From assembly GCA_046330225.1 (NCBI GenBank), contig JAXLTD010000008.1, positions 124,001 through 188,000 on the forward strand: a DNA stretch of 64,000 nt. Direction: 5' to 3'. Position numbers and translations under genes: made by a program. Below are positions 1 through 7,790 of the stretch, piece after piece. Source of the DNA: CANJIV01 sp046330225 (GTDB lineage: Bacteria > Actinomycetota > Thermoleophilia > Solirubrobacterales > Solirubrobacteraceae). The notes beneath the pieces were generated by a model. The model saw only the letters and a program-made list of their open reading frames with translations, did not search any database and was not told the origin of the DNA. The stretch's first letter is position 1; every line of letters begins with the position of its first letter.

Positions 1-2
1 TC

Positions 3-491
3 GGGTGGCTGGCGGGCACCGAGCGCCCGGTCGTGCTCGTCGGACGCGATGACGAGGACGCCGGCCGGGCCGCGCGGCTTGCCGCCTCCGTCGGCGTCAC
101 CCGCGTCGCCGGGCACCTCGGCGGCGGCATGACGGCCTGGCAGGAGGACGGCCGGCCCACCGAGTCGATCGCGCGGATGGCCGCCGCCGACCTGCCCGCG
201 GCCCTCGCTGCCGATCCGGCCCTGCAGGTGCTCGACGTTCGCGAGGCCTCCGAATGGGCCGAGGGCCACGTGCCTGGCGCGGTGCACGTCCCGTACCACG
301 CGATCGCTGCCGTGCCCGACGGGATCGACCCGGAGCGGCCGGTCGCCGTCGTGTGCGCGTCGGGGCGCCGCAGCGCGGTCGGGGCGAGCGTCCTGCGCCG
401 CCTCGGGGTGCAGGACGTCGTCCACGTCGTCGACGGCGGCGTGCCGGAGCTGGCGCTCGCCGGCCTGGCGCTCGAGCCGGGCGCGGGCTGA
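3..491 (+). CDS. C-terminal part of a rhodanese-domain protein (probably MBL-fold/rhodanese fusion), truncated by the window edge
   Basis: The frame is open from base 3, so the gene enters from outside the window; a GTG at 33 is an internal codon, not a convincing start. The visible 162 residues hold the end of one rhodanese-like unit (GGGMTAWQEDG, about residues 41-51) and a complete second rhodanese domain (LDVREASEWAEGHVPGA onward). The active-site loop CASGRRSA carries the catalytic Cys. Two tandem rhodanese units at the C-terminus are typical of metallo-beta-lactamase-fold sulfur-transfer proteins related to persulfide dioxygenases, but the MBL part is not in view, so that is inference. 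The stop overlaps the next start by one base (TGATG). Confidence 0.85.
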   Translation, partial: GWLAGTERPVVLVGRDDEDAGRAARLAASVGVTRVAGHLGGGMTAWQEDGRPTESIARMAAADLPAALAADPALQVLDVREASEWAEGHVPGAVHVPYHAIAAVPDGIDPERPVAVVCASGRRSAVGASVLRRLGVQDVVHVVDGGVPELALAGLALEPGAG

Positions 492-2515
492 TGGCTCGCC
501 GGCTCGCCGTGCGCCGCGACCTGCCCAGGCCGCTGCGCTGGCTCATGCGGGTGCCGATCGCGGCGCCGCAGATCATCGCGGTCGTCGTTCTCGCGCTCCT
601 GGCCTCGCGCAACTCCGGCTTCGCCGCCACCCGCTGGTACCCGGCGGCGCTGTTCCTCGCTGCGCTCCTGGCCGTGTGCCTCTTCACGGTCCCGCGCCGC
701 ACGGACGTGCCGCGCTCGGTGTGGATCGCCGTCGGAGCCTTGGCGGGCCTGACGGCGTGGAGCTACCTCTCGATCCTGTGGGCTGACGACCAGGGTGCCG
801 CCTGGACGGGCTCGAACCGCACGCTGTTCTTCCTCGTCTGCTTCGCGCTGTTCGCGCTGTGGCGCCAGCGCGGCCGGCACGCCGTGCTCGTGCTGGGCCT
901 CTGGACCGCCTGGCTGATCGGCCTGGCGGTCGTGACGCTCGTCCAGGTCGACTCGGCGACGAACCTCGACCCGCTGTTCATCGGCGACCGCCTCTCCTCG
1001 ATCGCGGGCTATCCGAACGCCACCGCGGCGGCGCTCCTCATGGGCTTCTTCCCGGCGGTGGTGCTGGCCGGCCGGCGCGAGCTGCCGTGGTGGCTGCGGG
1101 CGCTCTTCGCTGGCGGCGCCGTCGTGTGCTTCGACGTGGCCCTCCTGTCCCAGAGCCGCGGCGCGATCTACTCGTTCCCGATCGTGATCGCGCTCATGTT
1201 CATCTTCGTGCCCGGCCGGCTGCGGACGCTGGCGGTGCTCGCCGCGGTGGGCGTCGGTCTTGCCCTCACGGTGCCGGAGATCCTGTCCGACCTCGACGCC
1301 TTCGCGAACCGGCGGTCGCCGGCGGCGCTCGACGGCCTCGGCCAGATCGTCGGGATCGCCGCCGCCGCGACGGCGGTGATCGTGGCCATCGCCGCCTGGG
1401 TCGACGCCCGAACCGAGGTCCCCGAGGCCACCGCGGCGCGGGCCCGCCGGCGGGTGGGGATCGTCGCGATCGTCGTCGTGGCGATCGGCCTGATCGGCGC
1501 GGTGGCGGTGGCGGGCGATCCCGGCGGCCGCGTCTCGCGCGCCTGGGACTCGTTCAAGGGCGGCTACTCCTCGACCCAGTCGGGCAGCCGCCTGGCCGGG
1601 GGCCTCGGCAGCAACCGCTACGACTTCTACCGGGTCGCCCTGAACCAGTTCACCGCGGCCCCGCTCACCGGCGCCGGCGCCGAGAACTTCCTCGAGGACT
1701 ACCTCGTCCAGCGCCGCAGCGGCGAGACGCCGCGCTATCCGCACAGCGTGGAGATGCGCACGCTCGGCCAGCTCGGGCTCGTCGGGGCGGCCCTGCTGCT
1801 CGGGCTGCTGATCGCCGCCGGGGCCGCGATGTGGTCGGCGCTGCGCCAGTCCGAGCCGCTGGCGGCGGCCGTGGCCGGCGCCGCCGCCTTGGTGTTCGCC
1901 TACTGGTTCGTCCACGGCTCGTTCGACTGGTTCTGGGAGTACGCCGGCCTCGGCGGCCCCGCGTTTGCCATGCTCGGGCTCGCGTGCGGGCTCGTGCCGC
2001 GGGCGGCCGACCGCCCGGAGTCCCGGCCGTTCATCCAGGGGCCGTGGGTGCTCGCGATCCTTCCGGTCGCCTTTGCCGTCGCCTACACCCTCGGCGCGCC
2101 GTGGCTCTCGGAGCGCTGGTCCGACCAGGCGTCGCGCAGCTGGCGCAGCGACCCGGCCAAGGCCCTCGACCTCGTCGACCGGGCGGCGGCCGCCAATCCG
2201 CTCAGCAGCCGGCCGTATCTCGTGGGCGGGATCATCCTCGTGCGGATCGACGATCTGCCGAGGGCGCGGGCCGAGTTCGAGAAGGCCATGGCGCGCCAGC
2301 CGCGCAGCTTCTATGCGGCGCTCGAGCTTGGGGCGATCGCATCGGAGTTCGGGCAGAAGCGGGCGGCGCTCGCGTGGCTGGAGCGGGCGCGGCGGGCCAG
2401 CCCGAAGGATCCGGTCGTGCTGTACGCGCTGGACCGCGTGCGGCGCGGCCAGCGGGTCACGCCGAGCGACATCAACGACCGGATCGTCCGGCGAACGCGC
2501 GGCCTGGTCCGATGA
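491..2515 (+). CDS. O-antigen ligase/Wzy-like polytopic membrane protein with C-terminal TPR repeats
   Basis: A 674-residue protein. Many hydrophobic segments span residues 15-530. The Wzy_C-type loop (NRYDFYRVALNQF, PLTGAGAENFLEDY, PHSVEMRTLGQLGL, about residues 375-430) is the hallmark of O-antigen ligase and polymerase families. After the last membrane segment, residues about 548-656 form two to three TPR-like helix pairs (ARAEFEKAMARQP, AALAWLERARRASP). The family joins or ligates lipid-linked glycans on the outer face of the membrane. The ATG at 491 overlaps the previous stop, suggesting translational coupling, although the rhodanese protein has no obvious link to glycans. The sugar transferase downstream supports a surface-polysaccharide role. 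Frame remains open upstream to 254, but that extension is antisense-like, Arg-rich noise. Confidence 0.85.
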   Translation: MARRLAVRRDLPRPLRWLMRVPIAAPQIIAVVVLALLASRNSGFAATRWYPAALFLAALLAVCLFTVPRRTDVPRSVWIAVGALAGLTAWSYLSILWADDQGAAWTGSNRTLFFLVCFALFALWRQRGRHAVLVLGLWTAWLIGLAVVTLVQVDSATNLDPLFIGDRLSSIAGYPNATAAALLMGFFPAVVLAGRRELPWWLRALFAGGAVVCFDVALLSQSRGAIYSFPIVIALMFIFVPGRLRTLAVLAAVGVGLALTVPEILSDLDAFANRRSPAALDGLGQIVGIAAAATAVIVAIAAWVDARTEVPEATAARARRRVGIVAIVVVAIGLIGAVAVAGDPGGRVSRAWDSFKGGYSSTQSGSRLAGGLGSNRYDFYRVALNQFTAAPLTGAGAENFLEDYLVQRRSGETPRYPHSVEMRTLGQLGLVGAALLLGLLIAAGAAMWSALRQSEPLAAAVAGAAALVFAYWFVHGSFDWFWEYAGLGGPAFAMLGLACGLVPRAADRPESRPFIQGPWVLAILPVAFAVAYTLGAPWLSERWSDQASRSWRSDPAKALDLVDRAAAANPLSSRPYLVGGIILVRIDDLPRARAEFEKAMARQPRSFYAALELGAIASEFGQKRAALAWLERARRASPKDPVVLYALDRVRRGQRVTPSDINDRIVRRTRGLVR

Positions 2516-2585
2516 TCGCCCGGCTGATCGCTGCCAGTGAACCGGTGCACGCTGGCGTTCGCATGTGGCGCCAGACGGTGCGACC

Positions 2586-4094
2586 ATGACCCGCAACATG
2601 CCGAATCTCCGGACCGACGGAGCGCCAGGCGCCGGGACGAGCGCCGATGCCGAGCCGCGGCCCATTCCGGCCACGCCCCGCCGCCTGAGCGCCGCCTGGC
2701 TTCTCGACGGCCCGGGCTTCGGCTGGCTGCGGTTCGCCGTGGACTTCGCGATGCTCTGGCTGTCCGTCGCCGCGGCGCTCGTCGGCGCCAAGGCCGCCGG
2801 GGTCGTGATCGAGGCCCGCTGGGCGCTCTTCCTCTTCCCGTTCGTCGCGGTGACCCTGCTCTTCCTGCGCGGGATGTACCGGACCCGGCTGCGCACGGTC
2901 ATCCTCGACGGCATCGCGCCGGTCGTGGGCGCGATCTCGGTGGCGGCGATTGCCATGGTGGCCGTGATCGCCTTCACCGACGACACGGCCCGGCCCGCGC
3001 CGCTCGTCGCCCGCGCGTGGGTGTTCGCGCTGATCTACGTGGGCGCCGGGCGGGTCCTGCTTGCGCTCAGCCAGCGCCGCGCCCGCGAGCGCGGCGTGCT
3101 CTTCCGGTCCGTGCTGATCGTGGGGGCCGGGATCGTTGGCGCCCACGTCGCGCGGCGCCTGGAGGAGGAGCCGGAGTACGGCCTCAAGCCGATCGGCTTC
3201 CTCGACGCCGATCCCCCGCCCGGCGTCGAGGTTGCCGATCGCCGCGCCCCGGTGCTCGGCTCCCCCGACGACCTCGAGCGGGTGGCCGCCGAGACCGGCG
3301 CCAGCTACGTCATCCTCGCTTTCTCGTCCGAACCCGACGCGGGCCTCGTGCCCATCGTCCGGCGGTGCGAGGAGCTTGGGCTCGACGTCGCCCTCGTGCC
3401 GCGCCTGTTCGATTCGATCAACGAGCGCATGCGGCTCGAGCATCTCGGGGGGCTGCCTCTGCTCGGGCTGCGCCAGGTCGACCCGAAGGGCTGGCAGTTC
3501 ACCATCAAGCACACGCTCGACCGGGTGCTCTCGGGGCTCGGCCTCGTCGTGCTGGCCCCGCTCTTCGGAATCCTGGCGCTCCTCATCAAGCAGAGCTCGC
3601 CGGGGCCGGTCATGTTCCGCCAGACGCGGGTCGGCCGCGACGGCAAGGTGTTCGACCTCCTGAAGTTCCGCTCGATGCGGCCGCCGCGCCCCGAGGACGA
3701 GGACTTCGCGCCCGAGGCGGGCGCGGCGCCGGGCGGCGTCGAGGGGGTCGACCGGCGCACGGCGATCGGCAAGCTCCTGCGCAAGAGCTCCCTCGACGAG
3801 CTGCCGCAGCTCATCAACGTGCTGCGAGGCGAGATGAGCCTCGTCGGGCCGCGGCCCGAGCGCCCCGAGTTCGTGCGGATGTTCCGCCAGGACATCGCGC
3901 GCTACACCGACCGCCACCGGGTGAAGTCGGGGATCACCGGCTGGGCGCAGGTCCACGGCTACCGCGGGCAGACGTCGCTCGCCGACCGCGTCGAGTGGGA
4001 CAACTTCTACATCGAGAACTGGTCGCTGTGGCTGGACTTCAAGATCCTGCTGCTGACCATCGTCGCCGTGTTCCGCACCGCCGAAGACGACTGA
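2586..4094 (+). CDS. Polyprenyl-phosphate sugar-1-phosphate transferase (exopolysaccharide initiating glycosyltransferase)
   Basis: A 502-residue protein of the WbaP/EpsL class that moves a sugar-1-phosphate from a nucleotide sugar to undecaprenyl phosphate, the first step of surface polysaccharide assembly. Residues about 45-170 contain the hydrophobic segments, about 175-300 a Rossmann-like central domain (VLIVGAGIVGAHVARRLEEE), and about 305-502 the bacterial sugar transferase domain. That domain holds the membrane-reentrant helix region, SSPGPVMFRQTRVGRDGK, LKFRSM, SSLDELPQLINVLRGEMS, LVGPRPE and SGITGWAQVHGYRG. I prefer the ATG at 2586; a GTG at 2565 is in frame and adds seven residues. 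It follows the Wzy-like gene in the same orientation. Confidence 0.9.
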   Translation: MTRNMPNLRTDGAPGAGTSADAEPRPIPATPRRLSAAWLLDGPGFGWLRFAVDFAMLWLSVAAALVGAKAAGVVIEARWALFLFPFVAVTLLFLRGMYRTRLRTVILDGIAPVVGAISVAAIAMVAVIAFTDDTARPAPLVARAWVFALIYVGAGRVLLALSQRRARERGVLFRSVLIVGAGIVGAHVARRLEEEPEYGLKPIGFLDADPPPGVEVADRRAPVLGSPDDLERVAAETGASYVILAFSSEPDAGLVPIVRRCEELGLDVALVPRLFDSINERMRLEHLGGLPLLGLRQVDPKGWQFTIKHTLDRVLSGLGLVVLAPLFGILALLIKQSSPGPVMFRQTRVGRDGKVFDLLKFRSMRPPRPEDEDFAPEAGAAPGGVEGVDRRTAIGKLLRKSSLDELPQLINVLRGEMSLVGPRPERPEFVRMFRQDIARYTDRHRVKSGITGWAQVHGYRGQTSLADRVEWDNFYIENWSLWLDFKILLLTIVAVFRTAEDD

Positions 4095-4107
4095 CCCTCG
4101 GCCCGCG

Positions 4108-4124
4108 CCGTCCGGGCCGGACGG
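4108..4124 (+). terminator. Hairpin after the sugar transferase gene
   Basis: CCGTCCG (4108-4114) pairs with CGGACGG (4118-4124) around a 3-nt loop, 14 bases after the stop. There is no U tract, as is common in such GC-rich genomes, so terminator function is inferred. Confidence 0.45.
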
Positions 4125-4170
4125 GCCTCCGACCTGGGCCTGGCACCCGCCCCACGGCGGCGGGCTCGCG

Positions 4171-4176
4171 TAGCCT
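4171..4176 (+). promoter_or_regulatory. -10 element TAGCCT, leaderless type
   Basis: TAGCCT lies 6 nt before the ATG at 4183, so transcription would start at or next to the start codon. No ribosome binding site is present. Confidence 0.55.
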
Positions 4177-4182
4177 GTGGGC

Positions 4183-4266
4183 ATGTCGCCCACCTGGATC
4201 TGGATGCAGGCCGCGATCGTCGTGTTCGTCGTCGCCGGCATGGTCATCGCGATCGTCAAGCTCTGA
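4183..4266 (+). CDS. 27-residue single-span membrane peptide
   Basis: ATG at 4183 to TGA at 4264-4266. The peptide starts MSPTWIWMQAA, continues as an uninterrupted hydrophobic stretch (VVFVVAGMVIAIV) and ends in KL, the shape of a one-pass membrane microprotein. It is too short for most gene callers. Support comes from the -10 hexamer TAGCCT placed exactly as in front of other genes here, and from an intact frame in a gap with no other gene. Function unknown. The neighbouring universal stress protein has its own promoter, so no operon is implied. Confidence 0.5.
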   Translation: MSPTWIWMQAAIVVFVVAGMVIAIVKL

Positions 4267-4285
4267 CCGCCGCGCCGCGCGCGGA

Positions 4286-4330
4286 TATGATCGCCCGCGC
4301 ATCCGGCACCGGGGAAAGAGGAAACGCATG
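4286..4330 (+). promoter_or_regulatory. Promoter and ribosome binding site of the universal stress protein gene
   Basis: A -10 hexamer TATGAT at 4286-4291 gives a predicted start near 4298. The leader carries a purine-rich Shine-Dalgarno stretch (GGGGAAAGAGG, about 4311-4322) before the ATG at 4328. This is one of the few leadered genes in the window. Confidence 0.55.
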
Positions 4331-4771
4331 TTCAGCTCGATCGTGGTGGGCACCGACGGCTCGGAGACCGCAGGCGAGGCGGTCCGCGAAGCCATCGAGC
4401 TGGCCAAGCGGACCGATTCGACCCTGGCGCTCGTGAGCGCTTATGAGCCGGTGTCCGACACCCGGCTGCGGGAAGAGCGGCGCGACGTGCCCAAGGATCT
4501 CGAGTGGATGGTCAATCCGCGCGAAGACGTCGACCACACGCTCAGCGAGGCCGAGCGGCTCGCGAAGGCCGCCGGGGTCCCGGTCGCCAAGCACGCTCGC
4601 GAGGGCGATCCGGCGGATGCGATCCTCGATGTCGCCGAGGAGATCGGCGCGGGCCTGATCGTCGTGGGCAACAAGGGCATGACCGGCGCCAAGCGGTTCC
4701 TGCTCGGGTCGGTGCCGAACAAGGTCTCGCACCATGCGCCCTGCTCGGTGCTGATCATCCGCACGACGTAG
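4328..4771 (+). CDS. Universal stress protein, UspA family, single domain
   Basis: A 147-residue cytoplasmic protein with the Usp alpha/beta fold. The N-terminus IVVGTDGSETAGEAVREA is the usual first strand and helix. The C-terminal nucleotide-binding signature G-x2-G-x9-G-S/T is present (GNKGMTGAKRFLLGS, about residues 118-132), which in the family indicates an ATP-binding member. The ATG at 4328 has a good Shine-Dalgarno. The open frame extends far upstream, but that part is antisense-like low-complexity sequence. Usp proteins modulate stress survival by mechanisms that differ between members; no specific role can be read here. Confidence 0.93.
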   Translation: MFSSIVVGTDGSETAGEAVREAIELAKRTDSTLALVSAYEPVSDTRLREERRDVPKDLEWMVNPREDVDHTLSEAERLAKAAGVPVAKHAREGDPADAILDVAEEIGAGLIVVGNKGMTGAKRFLLGSVPNKVSHHAPCSVLIIRTT

Positions 4772-4811
4772 GGCGTCTCGGGCCGGCGCAGGCCGGGCGG
4801 GCGTCGCCTCG

Positions 4812-6185
4812 CTACTTCGGCGGATCGACGCGGGCGACAGGCGCCCGCGTGGCGGCGCCCGCGTCGAGCAGCCCGTGCCCGTAGTAGTTGTCGGCGCCCT
4901 TCGGGCCGAGGTCGCGGGCGGTCGCCTCGAGCCGCCGCTGGACCGCGATTGGCGACGGGTTCGCCCCGGCCACGCCGCTGGCGATGACCAGGGCGGCAGC
5001 GGCGCTGACGTGCGGGGTCGCCATCGACGTGCCCTGGTAGCCGGAGACGAGGCTGAAGCGGGCGACGGAGCCCTTGAACGTGAGCTGGTAGATGTCCGGG
5101 CCGGCGGGCTCGAATGGGCGGCAGTTCGGGTCGCTGCCCAGGGCCGCGTCGCCGCCGCCGCCGGGGGCGACGATGTCGAGCCCCGGGCCGAAGTTCGAGT
5201 AGTCCGCCAGGCAGCGATGGATCGTCGTCGCGCCGACCGAGATCACGTCGGCGGCCCGGGCCGGGTAGGCGACCCCGTCGTCGGCCTCGTTGCCGCTGGC
5301 CGCGACGACCACTGCGCCTCGGGATCGCGCGTAGCGCAGGGCGCTGAGGACCCCGGGGATCTGGCCGGCGGTCACCGACGTGTCGAACTCGAGGCTCATG
5401 TTGATGACCTTGGCGCCGCGCTGGGCGGCCCAGCGGATCCCTTGCGCGATGGTCACGGCGTCGCCGAGGCCCTCGGAGTCCAGGACGCGGACCGGCATGA
5501 CCTTGGCGCCGTAGGCCAGCCCCGTGACGCCGAGCCCGTTGTTCGTGCGCTCGGCGATGACGCCGGCCACGAACGTGCCGTGGCCGTTCTGGTCGATGGG
5601 ATACGGATCGTGCGACACGAAGTCGTAGCCGCGGACGAACTGGCCCGCGGAGAAGTCGGGCGAGCGCCGGAAGCGGCCGGAGTTCGCGTAGGCGACGCCG
5701 GTGTCGAGGACGGCGACCGTGACGCCCCGCCCGCCATAGCGGCGCAGCTTGATGAGGTTGCTCCACGCTTCGGGCGCGTTGATGCCGGCGTCGGCCAGGA
5801 AGTTCCACTGCACCCGCTGCCAGTTGCGCAGCCCGCCGCGGCCGGGGTCGTTGGGAACGAAGGCGCCGGCGGCGCGGGCGATCGGGTTCGGGGCGGCGTA
5901 CTGGACGCCGGGCTGATCGGCGAGGGCCGACGCGGCGGCGGTCACCGACGTTCCGCGCGGCACCTCGACGACCGCCTGGCCCGGGGCCGGCTGGGCCTGC
6001 ACGGCACCGTCGACCTGGCCGGCGATGGCCGCCTGCTCGCTGGGCGAGGTGCCGGGTGCGTACTGGACGACGACCTCCCCGGGCACGTACGCCGGCGGAT
6101 CGCCAGCCAGCGCGGAGGCGGGCGCGGCAGCACCCGCCGCGGCGAGCACGGCGAGCAGAGCGGGAAGGGCGGTGCGGATCGGCAT
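4812..6185 (-). CDS. Secreted subtilisin-like serine protease (S8 family)
   Basis: A 457-residue preproprotein. Residues 1-27 are a signal peptide ending ASALA, and residues about 31-105 resemble an inhibitor-I9-type propeptide (YVPGEVVVQY, followed by GVQYAAPNP). The mature domain has the full catalytic triad: Asp161 (AVLDTGVAY), His202 (NGHGTFVAG) and Ser387 (GTSMATPH), with the oxyanion Asn299 (AASGNE). It is a complete single-domain extracellular subtilase, closest in style to thermitase/fervidolysin-type enzymes, with no C-terminal add-on. The start codon follows a pyrimidine run with no Shine-Dalgarno. It diverges from tadA. Confidence 0.93.
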   Translation of the reverse strand: MPIRTALPALLAVLAAAGAAAPASALAGDPPAYVPGEVVVQYAPGTSPSEQAAIAGQVDGAVQAQPAPGQAVVEVPRGTSVTAAASALADQPGVQYAAPNPIARAAGAFVPNDPGRGGLRNWQRVQWNFLADAGINAPEAWSNLIKLRRYGGRGVTVAVLDTGVAYANSGRFRRSPDFSAGQFVRGYDFVSHDPYPIDQNGHGTFVAGVIAERTNNGLGVTGLAYGAKVMPVRVLDSEGLGDAVTIAQGIRWAAQRGAKVINMSLEFDTSVTAGQIPGVLSALRYARSRGAVVVAASGNEADDGVAYPARAADVISVGATTIHRCLADYSNFGPGLDIVAPGGGGDAALGSDPNCRPFEPAGPDIYQLTFKGSVARFSLVSGYQGTSMATPHVSAAAALVIASGVAGANPSPIAVQRRLEATARDLGPKGADNYYGHGLLDAGAATRAPVARVDPPK

Positions 6186-6306
6186 GGAGGGGGAGGGAGG
6201 GCCGGCGGGTGGCCGGGGTCACTCATAGAGACAGCCCAGGGCCCGAAAAGTTCCTGTCACACGATACGCGAGGCCGGCGGGCGAGCCGCCGGTTGCGGCG
6301 CTGCGG

Positions 6307-6312
6307 CATGCT
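6307..6312 (+). promoter_or_regulatory. -10 element CATGCT in front of tadA
   Basis: CATGCT lies 7 nt before the ATG at 6320, matching the leaderless spacing used by many genes in this window. It also supports 6320 over the in-frame ATG at 6308. Confidence 0.4.
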
Positions 6313-6319
6313 GCGTGCG

Positions 6320-6784
6320 ATGCGCACTCGCTTCTTCCCCCGAGACGAGTACTTCATGAACTTGGCCCTGCGGGAGGCCGAGCGCGCGCCGGTGCACGAC
6401 GACGTGCCGATCGGCGCGCTGGTCGTGCGCGACGGCGAGGTGATCGGGGCGGGCCACAACGAGCGCGAGCTGCGGCAGGACCCGACCGCGCACGCCGAAG
6501 TCCTCGCGCTGCGCGAGGCGGCGCGCGCCCTCGGGGCCTGGCGCCTCCTCGAGACGGTGCTCTACGTGACCCTCGAGCCCTGCGCGATGTGCGCCGGGGC
6601 GATCGTGCTCGCCCGCGTCCCCCGCGTCATCTTCGCCGCCCCGGACCCGAAGGCCGGCGCGGCGGGGAGCGTGCTGGACGTGCTCGGGGAGCCCCAGCTC
6701 AACCACCGGCCCGACGTGGCGGGCGGCCTGCTGGCCGGCGAGGCCGGGGAACTGCTGCGCGCCTTCTTCGCCAGCCGCCGGTAG
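6320..6784 (+). CDS. tadA: tRNA-specific adenosine deaminase TadA
   Basis: A 154-residue enzyme of the cytidine/deoxycytidylate deaminase fold that converts A34 to inosine in tRNA-Arg(ACG). Zinc ligands are His58 in the HAE motif (catalytic Glu60) and Cys88/Cys91 in PCAMCAGA. Further TadA marks are DDVPIGALVVRDG, AHAEVLALREA and the C-terminal LNHRPDV-x-GG block that separates TadA from generic deaminases. Length is normal. ATG 6320 is chosen because of the -10 position; the ATG at 6308 would add four residues. Stands alone between two minus-strand genes. Confidence 0.93.
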   Translation: MRTRFFPRDEYFMNLALREAERAPVHDDVPIGALVVRDGEVIGAGHNERELRQDPTAHAEVLALREAARALGAWRLLETVLYVTLEPCAMCAGAIVLARVPRVIFAAPDPKAGAAGSVLDVLGEPQLNHRPDVAGGLLAGEAGELLRAFFASRR

Positions 6785-6812
6785 CGCCGGCCCCCACGGC
6801 GCCGCGGCCGGA

Positions 6813-7700
6813 TCACGGCGCCGCCGCGCCGCGCGGAAGGATCACGACCGGGCACGCCGCCGCGTGCATCAGCCGCTTCGCGATGCTCGCCCCGAAGACG
6901 AAGCCCAGCGGCCCGTAGCCGCGGGAGCCTGCGACGAGGACGTCGACCCGCTCGCTGGCGAGCTCGAGCTGCTCGTCGGCGAGGCCGTGCAGGACAGCCT
7001 GGCGGCCGCGGATGTCTGGAGGCAGGCAGGCGCCCACGCCCCGCACTGCGGCGTCGAGGTGCCCGGCCACGTCGAGCTCGGCCATTGCGTAGTCGATCCG
7101 GGCCGAGAGGCCGGGCCACCCGCTCTCCAGCGGATCGGCGACGGCGATGAGGTCGATGCGTGCGCCCATGCGCTCGGCCAGCGGGCGGGCGAGCGCCACC
7201 GCGCCGTGCGACTCGGGCGAGTCGTCGAAGGCCACGCCGATCGTGCGCAGCGGCGGGCGCATCGCGGCGAAGCCGTGCGGCACCGCTGCGACGGCGCAGG
7301 GGGCGCCGCTCAGGAGGCGCTCCCCGACGCCGCCGACCAGGACCCGGCCGACGGGCCCGCGGTGCGTCGAGCCGACGACGATCGCGGCCGCATCGGCGGC
7401 CTCGGCGGCCTCGTGGAGCCCGCGGGCTGGGGAGTCCGCGGCGACGATCCGGGCGCTTGCGCCCGCAGGCAGTCCGGCCCGGACGTCGGCGAGCGCGTGC
7501 TCGGCGTCGGCCTGGACGGCGGCGTCGTCGGCGGCGATGTCGGCACCGGCGCGGCGCCGCAGCCGCGGGCGCACCAGGACGGCGAGGAGCGGGCGGTCCC
7601 AGGCCTCGGCCAGCCAGCCCGCGAATGCGAGCGCGTCGGCGTCGTGGCCGGCGCCCTCGCAGCCGGCGATGACCGGCCCGCTGCGCGCATCGGTTTCCAT
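6813..7700 (-). CDS. Tandem-domain universal stress protein
   Basis: About 295 residues in two UspA units. Unit 1 (about 1-135) contains PVIAGCEGAGHDADALAFA and the ATP-type loop VGSTHRGPVGRVLVGGVGERLLSGAPC. Unit 2 (about 150-290) starts RTIGVAFDDSPESHGA and ends with AGSRGYGPLGFVFGASIAKRLMHAAACPVV. Each unit keeps a recognisable G-x2-G-x9-G signature. I choose the ATG at 7700 because GAGG lies just upstream; in-frame ATGs at 7709 and 7736 would add 3 or 12 residues. Such double-domain Usps are common in actinobacteria, often in dormancy or redox responses. It is separate from the single-domain Usp at 4328. Confidence 0.9.
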   Translation of the reverse strand: METDARSGPVIAGCEGAGHDADALAFAGWLAEAWDRPLLAVLVRPRLRRRAGADIAADDAAVQADAEHALADVRAGLPAGASARIVAADSPARGLHEAAEAADAAAIVVGSTHRGPVGRVLVGGVGERLLSGAPCAVAAVPHGFAAMRPPLRTIGVAFDDSPESHGAVALARPLAERMGARIDLIAVADPLESGWPGLSARIDYAMAELDVAGHLDAAVRGVGACLPPDIRGRQAVLHGLADEQLELASERVDVLVAGSRGYGPLGFVFGASIAKRLMHAAACPVVILPRGAAAP

Positions 7701-7790
7701 CGTCCTCATGATGTGCGCTGCGCGGCGCCCCGGCATCAGGGGCCGGCGCGGACCGGGGCGTGGCGGACTACGGCTTGGCCGCCGCGGAAC

